The notes beneath the pieces were generated by a model that saw only the letters and a program-made list of their open reading frames with translations, did not search any database and had not been told where the DNA came from. Made by a program: the position numbers and the translations under genes. 64,000 nt of DNA from Diogma glabrata (lineage: Eukaryota; Arthropoda; Insecta; Diptera; Cylindrotomidae): contig CAVNZG010000001.1 of the NCBI GenBank assembly GCA_963693315.1, forward strand, positions 885,638-949,637, read 5' to 3'. This document shows, piece by piece, positions 44,356 through 54,780 of the stretch. How positions within the stretch are numbered: the first letter of the stretch is position 1; every line of letters starts with the position of its first letter.

Positions 44356-47300
44356 GCTCATCACATGAGGCGGCGTGTGATGATAGCTTCTCCAAACTAC
44401 CTCTCTTGATATTCGATATCAACTCCCGTCGACAATTCTTGGTTGACACAGGTGCTGAAGTGTCAGTTCTCCCCGCAACTACAGAGGAAAAACTCTCGAA
44501 GAAATCAGCTTTCACTCTCTACGCTGCTAACGCCACTCCTGTTAGTACATATGGTAACAAAACTCTAACTCTAAACATTGGTCTCAGACGTGTGTTCTGT
44601 CAGACCTTTGTTATCGCCAATGTTACCATCCCTATTCTTGGAGCTGATTTCTTGAACAAGTATGGTCTCCTAGTGGACATTAAAAATCGACGCCTCGTCG
44701 ATCCACTAACATCCTTGTTCACTCTCGCCAAAATCTCCACTTCTCCAACGCTCTCGCTAACAACCATCAACAATGATACGGTTGATATACATATTCGAAA
44801 TATCCTTAATGATTTTAAGGGTATCACTTCTCCACATGACCTAGCTAAGCCGGTCAAACATAACGTGACTCATGTCATTGAGACTCACGGTCCTCCCGTC
44901 GCTTGTAAGTACCGACGATTAGCTCCTGACAAATTGGCCATCGCAAAGACGGAATTCGACATTATGTTGTCGCAAGGCATTTGCCGACCGTCAAAAAGCC
45001 CTTGGTCCTCTCCTCTCCACCTCGCTAAAAAGAAGAACGGCGAGTGGAGACCTTGCGGTGACTACCGCTCTCTTAACAATGTCACTATTCCTGATAATTA
45101 TCCTATTCCACATATTCAGGATTTTTCGCATCAGCTTCATGGATGCAAATTTTTCTCCACTATCGATCTCGTCCGCGCATATCATCAAATTCCTATTAAT
45201 GAGCGCGATATTGCAAAAACTGCAATTTCAACTCCGTTCGGACTCTTCGAATTCGTTCGAATGACTTTCGGATTGCGAAACTCTGCGCAATCATTCCAAC
45301 GGTTTATGCATTCTCTTCTCCGAGACCTAAATTTCTGTTTCATCTACATAGATGACCTCCTTATTGCTTCTGAAACCTTTGAGGAACACCTCAAACATCT
45401 TAGGACTGTTTTTGAGCGTCTTTCCGACGCTGGTCTCATTATCAACGTTGATAAATGCAACTTTGCTAAAACCAACGTTGACTTTCTCGGACATTCTATT
45501 GATTCAAATGGAATCAAACCTACTCCTGAACGTGTTGATGCTATCAATCGTTTTGAACGTCCTGAAACAGTTATGCAACTCCGTCGTTTTCTCGGAATGA
45601 TTAACTTCTACCGCCGATTCATTCCTCACGCTGGTGGCAATCAAGCTATCCTCAATGATTTCCTTAAAGGTTCCAAAAAGAATGACAAACGTGTCATTCA
45701 ATGGTCCGAAGACGCCATTCAAGCCTTCGACTTATGCAAGCGGCAACTCAGTGAGGCAACAATTCTTTCTCACCCCTTACACTCTGCCCAACTTGCCGTA
45801 ATGGTCGACGCTTCCGATAAGGCAATTGGCGCTGTTGTCCAACAAAAAATTAACGACTGCTGGACACCACTTAGTTTCTTCTCTGTGCGACTCGATGAAA
45901 CGCAACAGAAATACAGCGCTTATGATCGCGAACTCCTTGCAGCTTACTCTACAATTAAACACTTTCGGTATCTCCTTGAAGGTAGAACCTTCACGCTCTT
46001 TACCGATCATAAGCCACTCATTTACGCTTTGTCGCAGAACCCTGCCAAAGCTAGTCCTCGCCAATTCCGCCATTTAGATTTTATCAGTCAATTCACGACT
46101 GATATTCGCCACATTTCTGGAATTGATAATGTAGTTGCCGATACACTTTCTCGTGTCGAGCAAATATCGATTCCAGAAAACATTAATTACGACGAAATTG
46201 CTGACGCTCAGTTCAACGATAACGAACTAAAGGAATTAGTGGACACTAGTCTCACACTTCAATTCCGATCCTTTCCAGTATCGTTTGGTAATTTGAATGC
46301 CAAAACTATTTTATGTGATACCTCTTCTGGTAATCCACGATCTTTTATTCCAAAGCAATTTCGTCAATCCGTTTTCAATAGTCTCCATAATTTATCTCAC
46401 CCAGGAGTCCACAGTTCTGTCAAACTCCTTACTGAAAAAGTCATTTGGCCATCCATTAAAAAGGATGTACGACAAATGGCTCAGAACTGCCTGGCTTGCC
46501 AAAAGGCAAAAGTTTCTCGCCATGCTCAATCTCCTTTAGGTAACTATCCCTCCACTTCTCAAAGATTTTCCGAGATTCACATGGACATTATTGGTCCACT
46601 TCCTACCTCTGAGGACAAACGCTATTGTGTCACTATTATTGACCGCTATACTCGATGGCCTGAAGCCATTCCTATCTCGGATATCACAGCTGAAACGGTA
46701 GCATCAGCTCCCCATCAGCTACTCCAATTGGATTTCTCGTTTCGGAGTACCTTCAGTAATCGTCACTGATCAGGGCTCCCAATTCGAATCCAATCTCTTC
46801 AGCGAGTTGTCAAAACTAATCGGTTTCGAACGCAAACGAACTACATGTTACAATCCTAAATGTAACGGCCTCATCGAACGTTGGCACCGAACTTTAAAAT
46901 CTGCGATAATGGCCTACGACAGGACGGACTGGACGCGAATATTACCATCAATACTATTCGGTTTACGAACCACTTTCCGTGAAGACTTCCAATCTTCATC
47001 GGCAGAGCTCGTCTATGGTACTAACATTCGTCTTCCTGGTGAATTCTTTACCGAAAACTCCACTTCTACTCCTCAATCTGACTTCGTTTCTCAATTGAAA
47101 CAACATTTCAACCACCTTCGTCCCTCAATTGCATCAAGACACACTTCTCCTAATGTTTTCCAAAGATCTCCAGTCTTGTTCGCATGTCTTCTTACGTACT
47201 GACTTAGTACGTAAATCTCTTCAACCTCCTTACAAAGGTCCTTTCCAAGTCATCAGTCGCGATGATAAAAATTTCGTCATTGACCGTAAAGGTCAACACA

Positions 47301-47638
47301 TTCGAGTTTCCATCGACAGATTAAAACCTTGCTTTAGGGAACAATCTGAAGATGACTTAACTCAAAACTCATCTACTTTGAGAACTGATCTCAGTCGCGC
47401 AGACGAAACTTCGTCTTCTACAGATAAAGTCCATTCTACTCTTCCGGACACATCTTCGTCTTTCCCTTCTACCTCTGAAGATGCGAGGAAACGCGACGCT
47501 AAAGCAAATGTTTCAACTAAGAAGGTCAGATTTAATCTTATTCCTCAAACACAACTATTCCACCCTGCATCTACAATTACGCGAGCAGGTAGAACCACTC
47601 GTACCCCTGTTCGTTTCCTTCGTGCCGTAGCACAATAA
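44310..47638 (+). pseudogene. Element D Pol: protease, RT, RNase H, integrase (two frameshifts)
   Basis: First frame 44310-46769: retropepsin [17 protein letters not shown] with [11 protein letters not shown] and [13 protein letters not shown], RNase H with [13 protein letters not shown] and [12 protein letters not shown], integrase zinc region ([19 protein letters not shown]) and MDIIGPLP (first Asp). A frameshift near 46715-46730 moves [20 protein letters not shown] (second Asp) and LIERWHRTLK (Glu) to another frame (to 47202). A second one near 47120-47170 moves the C-terminal domain (PPYKGPFQVISRDD) to a third frame ending at 47638. All catalytic residues are present, so the damage is recent. 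Confidence 0.92.
44343..44349 (+). promoter_or_regulatory. -1 frameshift slippery site between element D gag and pol
   Basis: A AAA AAC in the gag frame (CCA AAA AAC TTC TAA), two codons before the gag stop. Slipping back one base gives AAA AAA CTT CTA AGC, which is exactly the pol frame ([11 protein letters not shown]). Confidence 0.85.
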
Positions 47639-47665
47639 TTTCTATATCGTCCCATCTTCGATGGC

Positions 47666-47681
47666 ACTAGGGGGGGAGTGT
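47666..47681 (+). promoter_or_regulatory. Element D polypurine tract
   Basis: CTAGGGGGGGAGTGT directly precedes the 3' LTR (TGTGGCG). Confidence 0.75.
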
Positions 47682-48261
47682 TGTGGCGAACATTTTAATT
47701 AAATTTTAAAAAATCAAAATTGAGTTGGCGATGTTTTTTATGTAACTGATTATAAAAAAGAAAAACAAAAAATTTATTCATGCTAATTTTTCCATAAATA
47801 ATAAAACTATTAAAAGTTCTCTAAATATTTTTATTCACTAATTAAAATGTTTTTGTTTTAAAAAAAAGTAATCTACATTTTCTCTTCAAAACTAACTCTA
47901 AACTGATGGATAATTAGTGTAACTTTTTATGCAAATAAATTATTATAATTAGTGTTATTATGTTAATAAAAAGAATTACAGAAATAATTTATGTATATAT
48001 ATAATTTGATTATTGATTTTTGAAAAATGAAAAATGCATAAACATTTATGAAGTTGATTACAGAAAAACAATCAAAAATATTTCTATTATAATCATCATC
48101 CAATCTCATCTATACTGTTTAACTCAAAGCAAGACTTTTATTTCTGGATAACAATTCAACTTAGTCAACTCAGCTTCGGTGTCAGCATGCAAGCCTCCAG
48201 TTGTTAACTACTCTGTTCTACACTGTTCTGCTCCACAAAAAGTTCCACAAGAACAGCTATA
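47682..48261 (+). repeat. Element D 3' LTR
   Basis: 580 bp copy of 42417-42996, followed by TGTT and the resumed E LTR (TAATAAATGTTTTATATTAT), which is also found uninterrupted at 58307. Confidence 0.9.
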
Positions 48262-48673
48262 TGTTTAATAAATGTTTTATATTATAGTGGATAATAGTGG
48301 TTTAAATGTTAATAAGTGTATGGCTGATGATTGTGATTTAAATGTTAACAATAACAAATGTGTTGTTGATGATTGTGTTGTTCAAATATTAATAACTGTA
48401 TTGTTGATAATAGTGTCGGTTAAATGTTAATAAAAATATTGTTCATTTTAGTGGTTTAAATGTTAGTACGTGTATGGTTGATGTTTGTGGTTTAGATGTT
48501 AGCAAATATATTGTTGACTGATTTGTTAAATGTTAATGTTAATGGTATGTTTAATGTAAAATAACTGTGTTGTTGATGATTGTATAGTTTAATTATGTGT
48601 TGTTTAAATGTTCTGTTGATTATGGTGTCGTCTTAAATATTATGTTGAGTAAGGTGTCGTTTTGGCTTTAACA

Positions 48674-49268
48674 TTCCCGCCACCTTAAAGTAACCACTTT
48701 AACAAGAGGTTTCAACGCGTATTTAATAATCAAATTTGTTGAGATTCATGTAAAACAAAAACCTTTTCATTCAACATTCACTGCTAAGATTCTGACAACA
48801 ATCAGAGAAGCTATTTTGAGGGCACCAACCATGTAAACATCGATGGAAAGGGACCTAAATTGATGTTAAACTAAAACTAGTAGTTTGAACTTGAATTTTT
48901 ATTGAACAAAATTAGAGTAAAAAATTTGAACATGGACCAAATTGAGAAGCAGGGAGTGACCACTATTGAAAATTGTAAGTCGTGTAAGAAAACCCGTTTA
49001 ATTATTATTATTGATTGGCAAGACACTGATACAATTGACGATTATGCAGTACTTCAGCCGAATGTTGTACGAAAGTGCCTGGGAACCCATGTGCAATAAT
49101 CTCACATGTTCATGTTGAATAATTAAAATACTCAAGGTGTGGTTTCGCGGAAGAAAAATTGGATGTTTTTGTTCTTAGCTTCGACCTCCTACTCGTATAA
49201 TGCCATTGACATCCAAATGCGGGAAAAGGGATCGGGATGAAGTTCGGGTGGACACTGATGACGTCTTG
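48674..49268 (-). other. Element E 3' non-coding region with polypurine tract
   Basis: On the minus strand ACTTTAAGGTGGCGGGAA (48691-48674) directly precedes the LTR start TGTTAAAG, a purine-rich tract. The remaining 0.6 kb has no protein-like frame; integrase is missing here. Confidence 0.6.
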
Positions 49269-50757
49269 CTAAGAGTTGCAATTTCGTCGGAGAAGTGATG
49301 TTGTAGCACTAACTTGATTAACGATTAGTGCATAGTCAATTTCACGAGGTTGAAGTTCCAAATCTTTGTGTTGATATCGAATTATATGAGCGCGAGCATT
49401 TCGAACAAAGCGCAGCATGAATACAAACACACGTACTAAAGTCACGAAAGAATGATATCGAGAGTTAACTTTTTCAAGGCAGCCACTCTTGACTTGGCAC
49501 ATAAGAATCTTGTGTCTAATACATTGGAATTATCAATCAACCGTGTATAAAGCATACAGAAATATGCTTTTCCAGATGCGTTGCTGAAAACATGTACCTC
49601 TAGACGTTTTGTGTGTGGTACTAGTATACACCTGGGCAAAGATGCATGGACTAACAGAGGGAGTTCACTCCTAAATGACCACCAAGTTATCGCCAACAAC
49701 CTACAATGTGTTGTTAAAACCGAATAGTAACCAAACAGATCAGATTGCACGATAGTTAAAAAACATCAAACAGTCATTGTTAAACCCACACGCAGTTTGT
49801 AGTGTAATTATATTTCTCTAGAACGAATTAGTAAGGAGAAACAAACATGCGATCCTTCGAATGGGAGTTGAAACGGGCACCATGTGACCTAAATTAATGG
49901 TTTCGGTCAGAACTCTTTGTACTGATTATAAACTTCTGGTCTGCTAGTCAGACGTCTTTCTAATGACAGAAATTGACGGTGAGCAGAATGATAGGAATTT
50001 CGTAAGTTTACAATATTTGGCTTAACTGGCAAGAAAAAACACAAAAAATGTCCACTAGTTATACGTTTAACGTTTGCTCAGAAATGTTGTTCACAAAGAG
50101 TTTCTTCCAAAGAACGTATTGAGTTTTCGGTTATTGTTTCCACTTCCTAAACCTGTTTCAATTGCTTCCTCAAAGACTGAATACTGCGGAAGACAGGATA
50201 GGATTGTTGCTTGATCTTGGATGCTTTAAAGTGAGTTTTTTCACTATAGACATATCCCAATTTCGGTGAGCAAAAACGGAGGGAGTTCATCACTAAGTTT
50301 GACCGAAGACCCAAAAAATAATTCCTAGTAACTTTCAGCTCCTTGCTGTTATTTCAGCTCCCTGCTGATCAATCCGATCTGGGAGTTAAAGAAACATGGA
50401 TCTGCTAACTTAACAATGCGTGGAAACAACATGTATTGCACACAAGTGAAATTGCAGGAATGTGATTGGTTATGTTTGGCACGACATAGACTTTCAACTT
50501 AATCATACAATCAGAAACTCTCGATGCAATGGTCAAGTTTACCTTATTGCGGATGCAAAATTCTATGACTCCAATTCCCTCAATTGATTTAGTAGTCGGA
50601 GTCTTAATTGCAATAATTGTGATGCAATTTAATGACAGAAAACTCACCAATAAAAATCTACAGATTACAATGGAGTCATTGATTGTGGTATTCGTCAAAG
50701 CAGTGCCAATAAGTACCTGATTGATCCTGGAGATATTCTGAAGTGACGGTAAATTAT
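49269..50757 (-). pseudogene. Element E decayed pol: protease, RT start and RNase H fragments
   Basis: Minus strand, badly broken. 50757-50405: BEL protease region (VLIGTALTNTTINDS, LKVYVVPNITNHIPAI) with the catalytic Asp region degraded to FLLVSFLS. About 50000-49860: RT N-terminal pieces (LERRLTSRPEVYNQYKEF, stop, then LGHMVPVSTP after small repairs by eye). 49750-49269: RNase H region (RLEVHVFSNASGKAYF, FLCAKSRVAALKKLTL). The RT catalytic core and integrase are absent. The hAT element is inserted just upstream at 50758-50765. Confidence 0.75.
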
Positions 50758-50765
50758 CAGTCACA

Positions 50766-53294
50766 CAGTGGCGGATTACCATAGAGGCGGAAGAGGCGGC
50801 CGCCTCGGGCCCCACATGCACAGGGGCCCCCTCGCTACAAATAGTATTGATATTTTATAGGTATTCAAATATCAGATGACTGCGTTCATTCAACCAAAGT
50901 TTTTAAACCTAAAGATTTTTTTAATATTATCCCACATGTAAAAGTTTTAGGTTGTCAATTTGTATTACTTTTTTTCATGTATGTATTTATTTTAATAATT
51001 CTAATTTGATAGTTTTATAATTTTTCAATGTACAAATTCGTTTTCCAATTTGTATAGTAAAAAAACATTTTGTTTTGAAAAGTTCCACTGTTACGAATGA
51101 ATATTAATACTAAAACTTTATTTGCAATGGGCTGTTATTATATTAATCGCAAAATTATTGATAAAAACAAAATCCAGATAAGTATTTTTTGGATATTTGA
51201 AGTATATTTGAGTTTTATGTTTTCATCAATGATTTTGGATTTCTTTTAAGACCTACAATTTATTGAAAGCATTAAACTGAAAACCTCAATTTTAAGCATA
51301 TAATTGTACATATTTTAGATTAATTTCATATATAACTAAATAAATGAAAACTTTTTAACGTGTAGAATTGAAATCTATTATTGTATGCCTAAAATCCATG
51401 TATTGAAAAGGGTTTCCATATGATATGATTGATATAGTATAGGTGTTTTAGCTTTAGTTGTATATTTCGTTTTATCAACGTTGATTGGAAAAAAGATTGT
51501 CTAAAAAATTTGTTTTAAAAATTTGAAAAAAAGATTGTTTGTAACTGAACGTATTGATACTCAAATAGCTCGTGAAATTGAAGTACAACAAAAATGCTGG
51601 CGGGAAGTTTTAAAAAGAGTTGCAGCTACAGTAAAGCTATTAGCTACTTTGGGTTTAGCATTTCGTGGTCATCGAGAAGATATTGATTCGAACATAAAAG
51701 GAAATTTTATGACATGCATTGAGTACCTATCCCAATTTGATGATTTTCTTAAAAATCATTTGGAGAGGTACAGCCATCCAGGAAAAGGTAATGTAAGTTA
51801 TTTATCACATACCACATGCGATGAATTTATAAATTTAATGGGAACTGAAGTAAAAGAACACCTAATTCAAGAAATTCAGGACTCTTTATATTATTCAATT
51901 ATTGTTGATTCTACGCCAGACGTGAACCACACTGACCAAGTAAGTTTTACATTAAGGTACATTGATAAAGTGGGCGATGCAAGAGAACGATTTTTGGATT
52001 TTTACAAATTAAAAATCACAATTCAGAATATCTAGCACAACTTATTTTGAAAACTTTAAACAATTTGTGTTTGGATATTAAAAATTGTCGCGGTCAAACA
52101 TATATGGCCGGAAAATATAATGGTTTACAAGCCAGAATTAAAACTCTAAGTGAGACCGCCATTTTTATTCCTTGTACAAGTCATACGCTTAATTTAATTG
52201 GAAATTATGCTGCAGATGCCTATTCTACTGCGGTGTATTATTTTAACTTTATCCAAAATATATATGTATTCTTTTCTTCATCTACTCACAGATGGAAGTT
52301 GCTTATTGATAATTTTTCCGATCCTAATTCCAAACATATTAAAAAATTAAGTGACACAAGCGACAAGATGGTCTGCAAAAGCTGATGCAGTATCCGCCTT
52401 GCGGTTTAATTACAAAAATATCAAAAGCGTTCTTATCCAAATTAGCGAAAATGAAGACGAAAAACCGATTACCAAAGTTGAGGTTAAAAAATTAGCTAGC
52501 ACTTTCGATAAATATGAATTGCCTTATTAACCGTTCTATGGGATATTTTATTGCAAAGAATCAATAGTACTAGAAAATCATTTCAAAATATTCAAACGAA
52601 CTTATTACAAGGAGTAAAACTGTTTAATTCTTTGTCACAATTTATAAGGGATGTTCGGAATGATTTTGAGAGCATAGAAAAGCAAGCAAACTTATTAACA
52701 GACAATATTAGCTACAAAGAAGGACGAGAAAGAAAACGCAAAATTATGTATGATGAATCATCTGCAAATGATACACAGCTAGTAGGACGAGAATTGTTTA
52801 TTATAAGTACTCACAATATGATCTGTGATAGACTTGCCACTGAAATGTCTACCAGAACGTCTATATATGAAACTGTTTTAAATAATTTTAAATTATTTTT
52901 TGATCAAAATATATCCAGTGATGAAGTTGACAAGTGTATTTTAGAATTGTCAAATACATATGCGAGGGATATAGAAGTACAATATTTTAAAGACGAAGTA
53001 CACCATTTTTTAAAATATATAAAAGAAGAGAACATCACTTGTCCATTTAAGATGTACAAGGTAATCATTGATGGCCTGCAATCTTCATTTCCCAATGTGG
53101 AAACTATTTTAAAAATATTTCTTACATTGCCGATATGCAACGCAAGTGGGGAACGATCTTTCTCCGTTCTGAAGCGGATAAAAAATTATTTAAGAAATAG
53201 TCTTAATCAAACTCATTTGCAAAATTTTTGCTAAAATCTTAGGCCCCAAAATTTTGTTCCGCCTCAGGCCCCTTAAAGGCATAATCCGCCACTG
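50766..53294 (+). mobile_element. hAT DNA transposon, 2529 bp
   Basis: Terminal inverted repeats CAGTGGCGGATTA / TAATCCGCCACTG (13 bp) and a perfect 8 bp target duplication CAGTCACA (50758-50765 and 53295-53302), the hAT size. It encodes one transposase on the plus strand, broken by several frameshifts. 5' and 3' flanks of the transposase (50780-51522 and 53238-53280) are AT-rich and non-coding, apart from GC-rich sub-terminal bases. Confidence 0.93.
51523..53234 (+). pseudogene. hAT transposase (DUF4371/ZMYM-type), frameshifted
   Basis: Three pieces: 51523-52035 (AREIEVQQKCWREVLKRV, LAFRGHRED, YYSIIVDSTPDVNHTDQ with a catalytic-type Asp), 52047-52385 (NCRGQTYMAGKYNGLQARI, FIPCTSHTLNL) and 52551-53234, which ends in the hAT dimerisation motif LPICNASGERSFSVLKRIK. 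Frameshifts lie near 52036-52046 and 52365 (where TRWSAKADAVSAL appears in another frame), and a break before 52551. The block order matches the DUF4371-containing hAT transposases also seen in animal ZMYM-like proteins. A start codon upstream of 51523 is not clear. Inactive. Confidence 0.88.
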
Positions 53295-53643
53295 CAGTCA
53301 CAGCAAAGGTAACGTGTTTTACAAATGAAAGTTCAAGTCCAAAAGCGATGGAGGAATGATCTGATGTTGGTTGGACAATTTGTTATAATTAGATTGAACG
53401 TGCAACACGATACGGCGTTTATGGAAATGCTTCGAACAAATTTGGGCATTGAAGTTAAATGAAGTCTGTTTTTTCTCCAAAACAGTTCTAACATAACCAA
53501 TTCTCTATGACCAATTTAAGTCTCCTAGAAGTTGAAAAGTTAACATTTGTAAATGATGGGCAGTCAGACAAATATTGTGACTTTGAATAATACTTGTATG
53601 GAGAAACATGCAAAACCAATACACTAGATATGGAATTATGGTT

Positions 53644-54588
53644 TTATTTATTGTGGGCTTTGTGAAAACGCAGTGGGGCAACTGAAGAAGATGCTGATAT
53701 AGACTCGATGATCGTGATTCTCATTCGCAAGGTTTTAATTAAATCATGAACAGTCAAAACTTCAGAGGGTTTAGAAGCTTTGATAACTGCAATCCGAGAT
53801 GAATTATCCAGTTTTTGCAGTAAGTGATGAGTCAGAATAAGGTGCCAATCTTCAATCTTAACTTTTAGTGTTTTTAATGCATTGAAATGCTTTGAGACAG
53901 AATTAACAAAAGATTGGAGTGATTTATGCGAGTGCTCAACGGTGGGTTTCACATTGTAGAGTTCGCGCATATGGAACTTCTGGATTATCACCTCATTGTC
54001 GTACCGATCACACAAAATTTTCCACGCGATTTCATAGTTTTGACCCGTAACTGGAAGATTTTCAATCAGCCCGTACGCAGAGCCTGCACGAATATTTGAC
54101 ACCAGATACAAAAATTTGACAGTTGGTTCAATATTTTTGTTATGTATTAAATCACGAAAGATATCACGGAAAGCAAGCCACTCTGCTTCAGCTCCGCTGA
54201 ATGATGGTAAGACAAGCTCAGGTAGTCTAATGCCCATGGAAAATGACGTATTCAGACCAACATCTAGTGTGGATGCGTCATGAAAGGTAAGTGAACTAGC
54301 TGAATCATCTAGCCGCTTGAAATCATGGATTTTATTCATTAAGGCCGCCTCAAGTGCGCCATAGTCGTCCTCGAATAACCCTCTATCGGTTGCTGAAGTG
54401 TCATCAATGGCCTCAAGTTTGGTCTGGACACCATCATATTTGTCGTAAGCCAATTGAATGCGACGCAGTAGTGATTCACAGACTCCGACAGACAAAGCAG
54501 TTGTAATCTGAGTCTTGAAACTGGCTATTTGACCTTTATAGGCCGAGCGTTGTTTTTTTAAAAGATCAATTTTAGGTTGGTCTGCCAT
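53644..54588 (-). CDS. Element E Gag (BEL/Pao, DUF1759 type)
   Basis: 314 residues from MADQPKIDLLKKQ; an ATG seven codons upstream (54609) is in frame. N-terminal helical part, then the Pao Gag core LPELVLPSFSGAEAEWLAFRDIF, KFLYLVSNIRAGSAYGLI, AWKILCDRYDN, HLLQKLDNSSR. It stops at 53644, shorter than usual: the zinc-knuckle part and the fusion to protease that BEL polyproteins have would lie beyond, at 53303-53643, where no clear frame remains. The start is 170 bases downstream of the primer site. Confidence 0.88.
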   Translation of the reverse strand: MADQPKIDLLKKQRSAYKGQIASFKTQITTALSVGVCESLLRRIQLAYDKYDGVQTKLEAIDDTSATDRGLFEDDYGALEAALMNKIHDFKRLDDSASSLTFHDASTLDVGLNTSFSMGIRLPELVLPSFSGAEAEWLAFRDIFRDLIHNKNIEPTVKFLYLVSNIRAGSAYGLIENLPVTGQNYEIAWKILCDRYDNEVIIQKFHMRELYNVKPTVEHSHKSLQSFVNSVSKHFNALKTLKVKIEDWHLILTHHLLQKLDNSSRIAVIKASKPSEVLTVHDLIKTLRMRITIIESISASSSVAPLRFHKAHNK

Positions 54589-54759
54589 TGTGAAGCAATG
54601 GGAAAGCAATACTCAATAATCTCAACACTCACACACAGACACACTCACAATTAACATTATTATTATTTTTGAAAAAATATATGTTTAAAATAATGGTACC
54701 TGTGATCCCCTCCAATAATCCTTAATCCAATGGTAGTTGAGTGGTCGCAAGGTGAGCAT

Positions 54760-54777
54760 ATCCGGCTCGAAGGACCA
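54760..54777 (-). promoter_or_regulatory. Element E primer binding site, tRNA-Tyr
   Basis: On the minus strand TGGTCCTTCGAGCCGGAT, three bases after the 5' LTR. It complements the 3' end of animal tRNA-Tyr (ATCCGGCTCGAAGGACCA) over all 18 bases, from memory of that tRNA. Confidence 0.82.
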
Positions 54778-54780
54778 AAA

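Larger units (their letters stand above)
42417..48261 (+). mobile_element. Element D: CsRn1-like Ty3/gypsy LTR retrotransposon
   Basis: 5845 bp with LTRs of 580 bp (42417-42996 and 47682-48261) that are nearly identical. Target duplication TGTT (42413-42416 and 48262-48265); the empty site is seen in the other E LTR at about 58307 (AAATGTTTAATAAATG). Gag with C-x2-H-x9-C-x3-C motif, -1 slippery site, Pol with protease, RT, RNase H and integrase. LTR start TGTGGCG is canonical but the end is CAGCTATA, not CA. Integrase has two frameshifts, so the copy is inactive. Confidence 0.92.
38892..48673 (-). repeat. Element E 3' LTR (left copy), split by element D
   Basis: Blocks 38892-42416 and 48266-48673 match 54781-58717 in order. 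The satellite occupies about 38950-41740; then a non-repetitive part (41741-42416) and, after D, an AT-rich part rich in GTTAATAA and GTTGTTGATGATTGTG. Ends TTTAACA at 48673. Confidence 0.9.
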
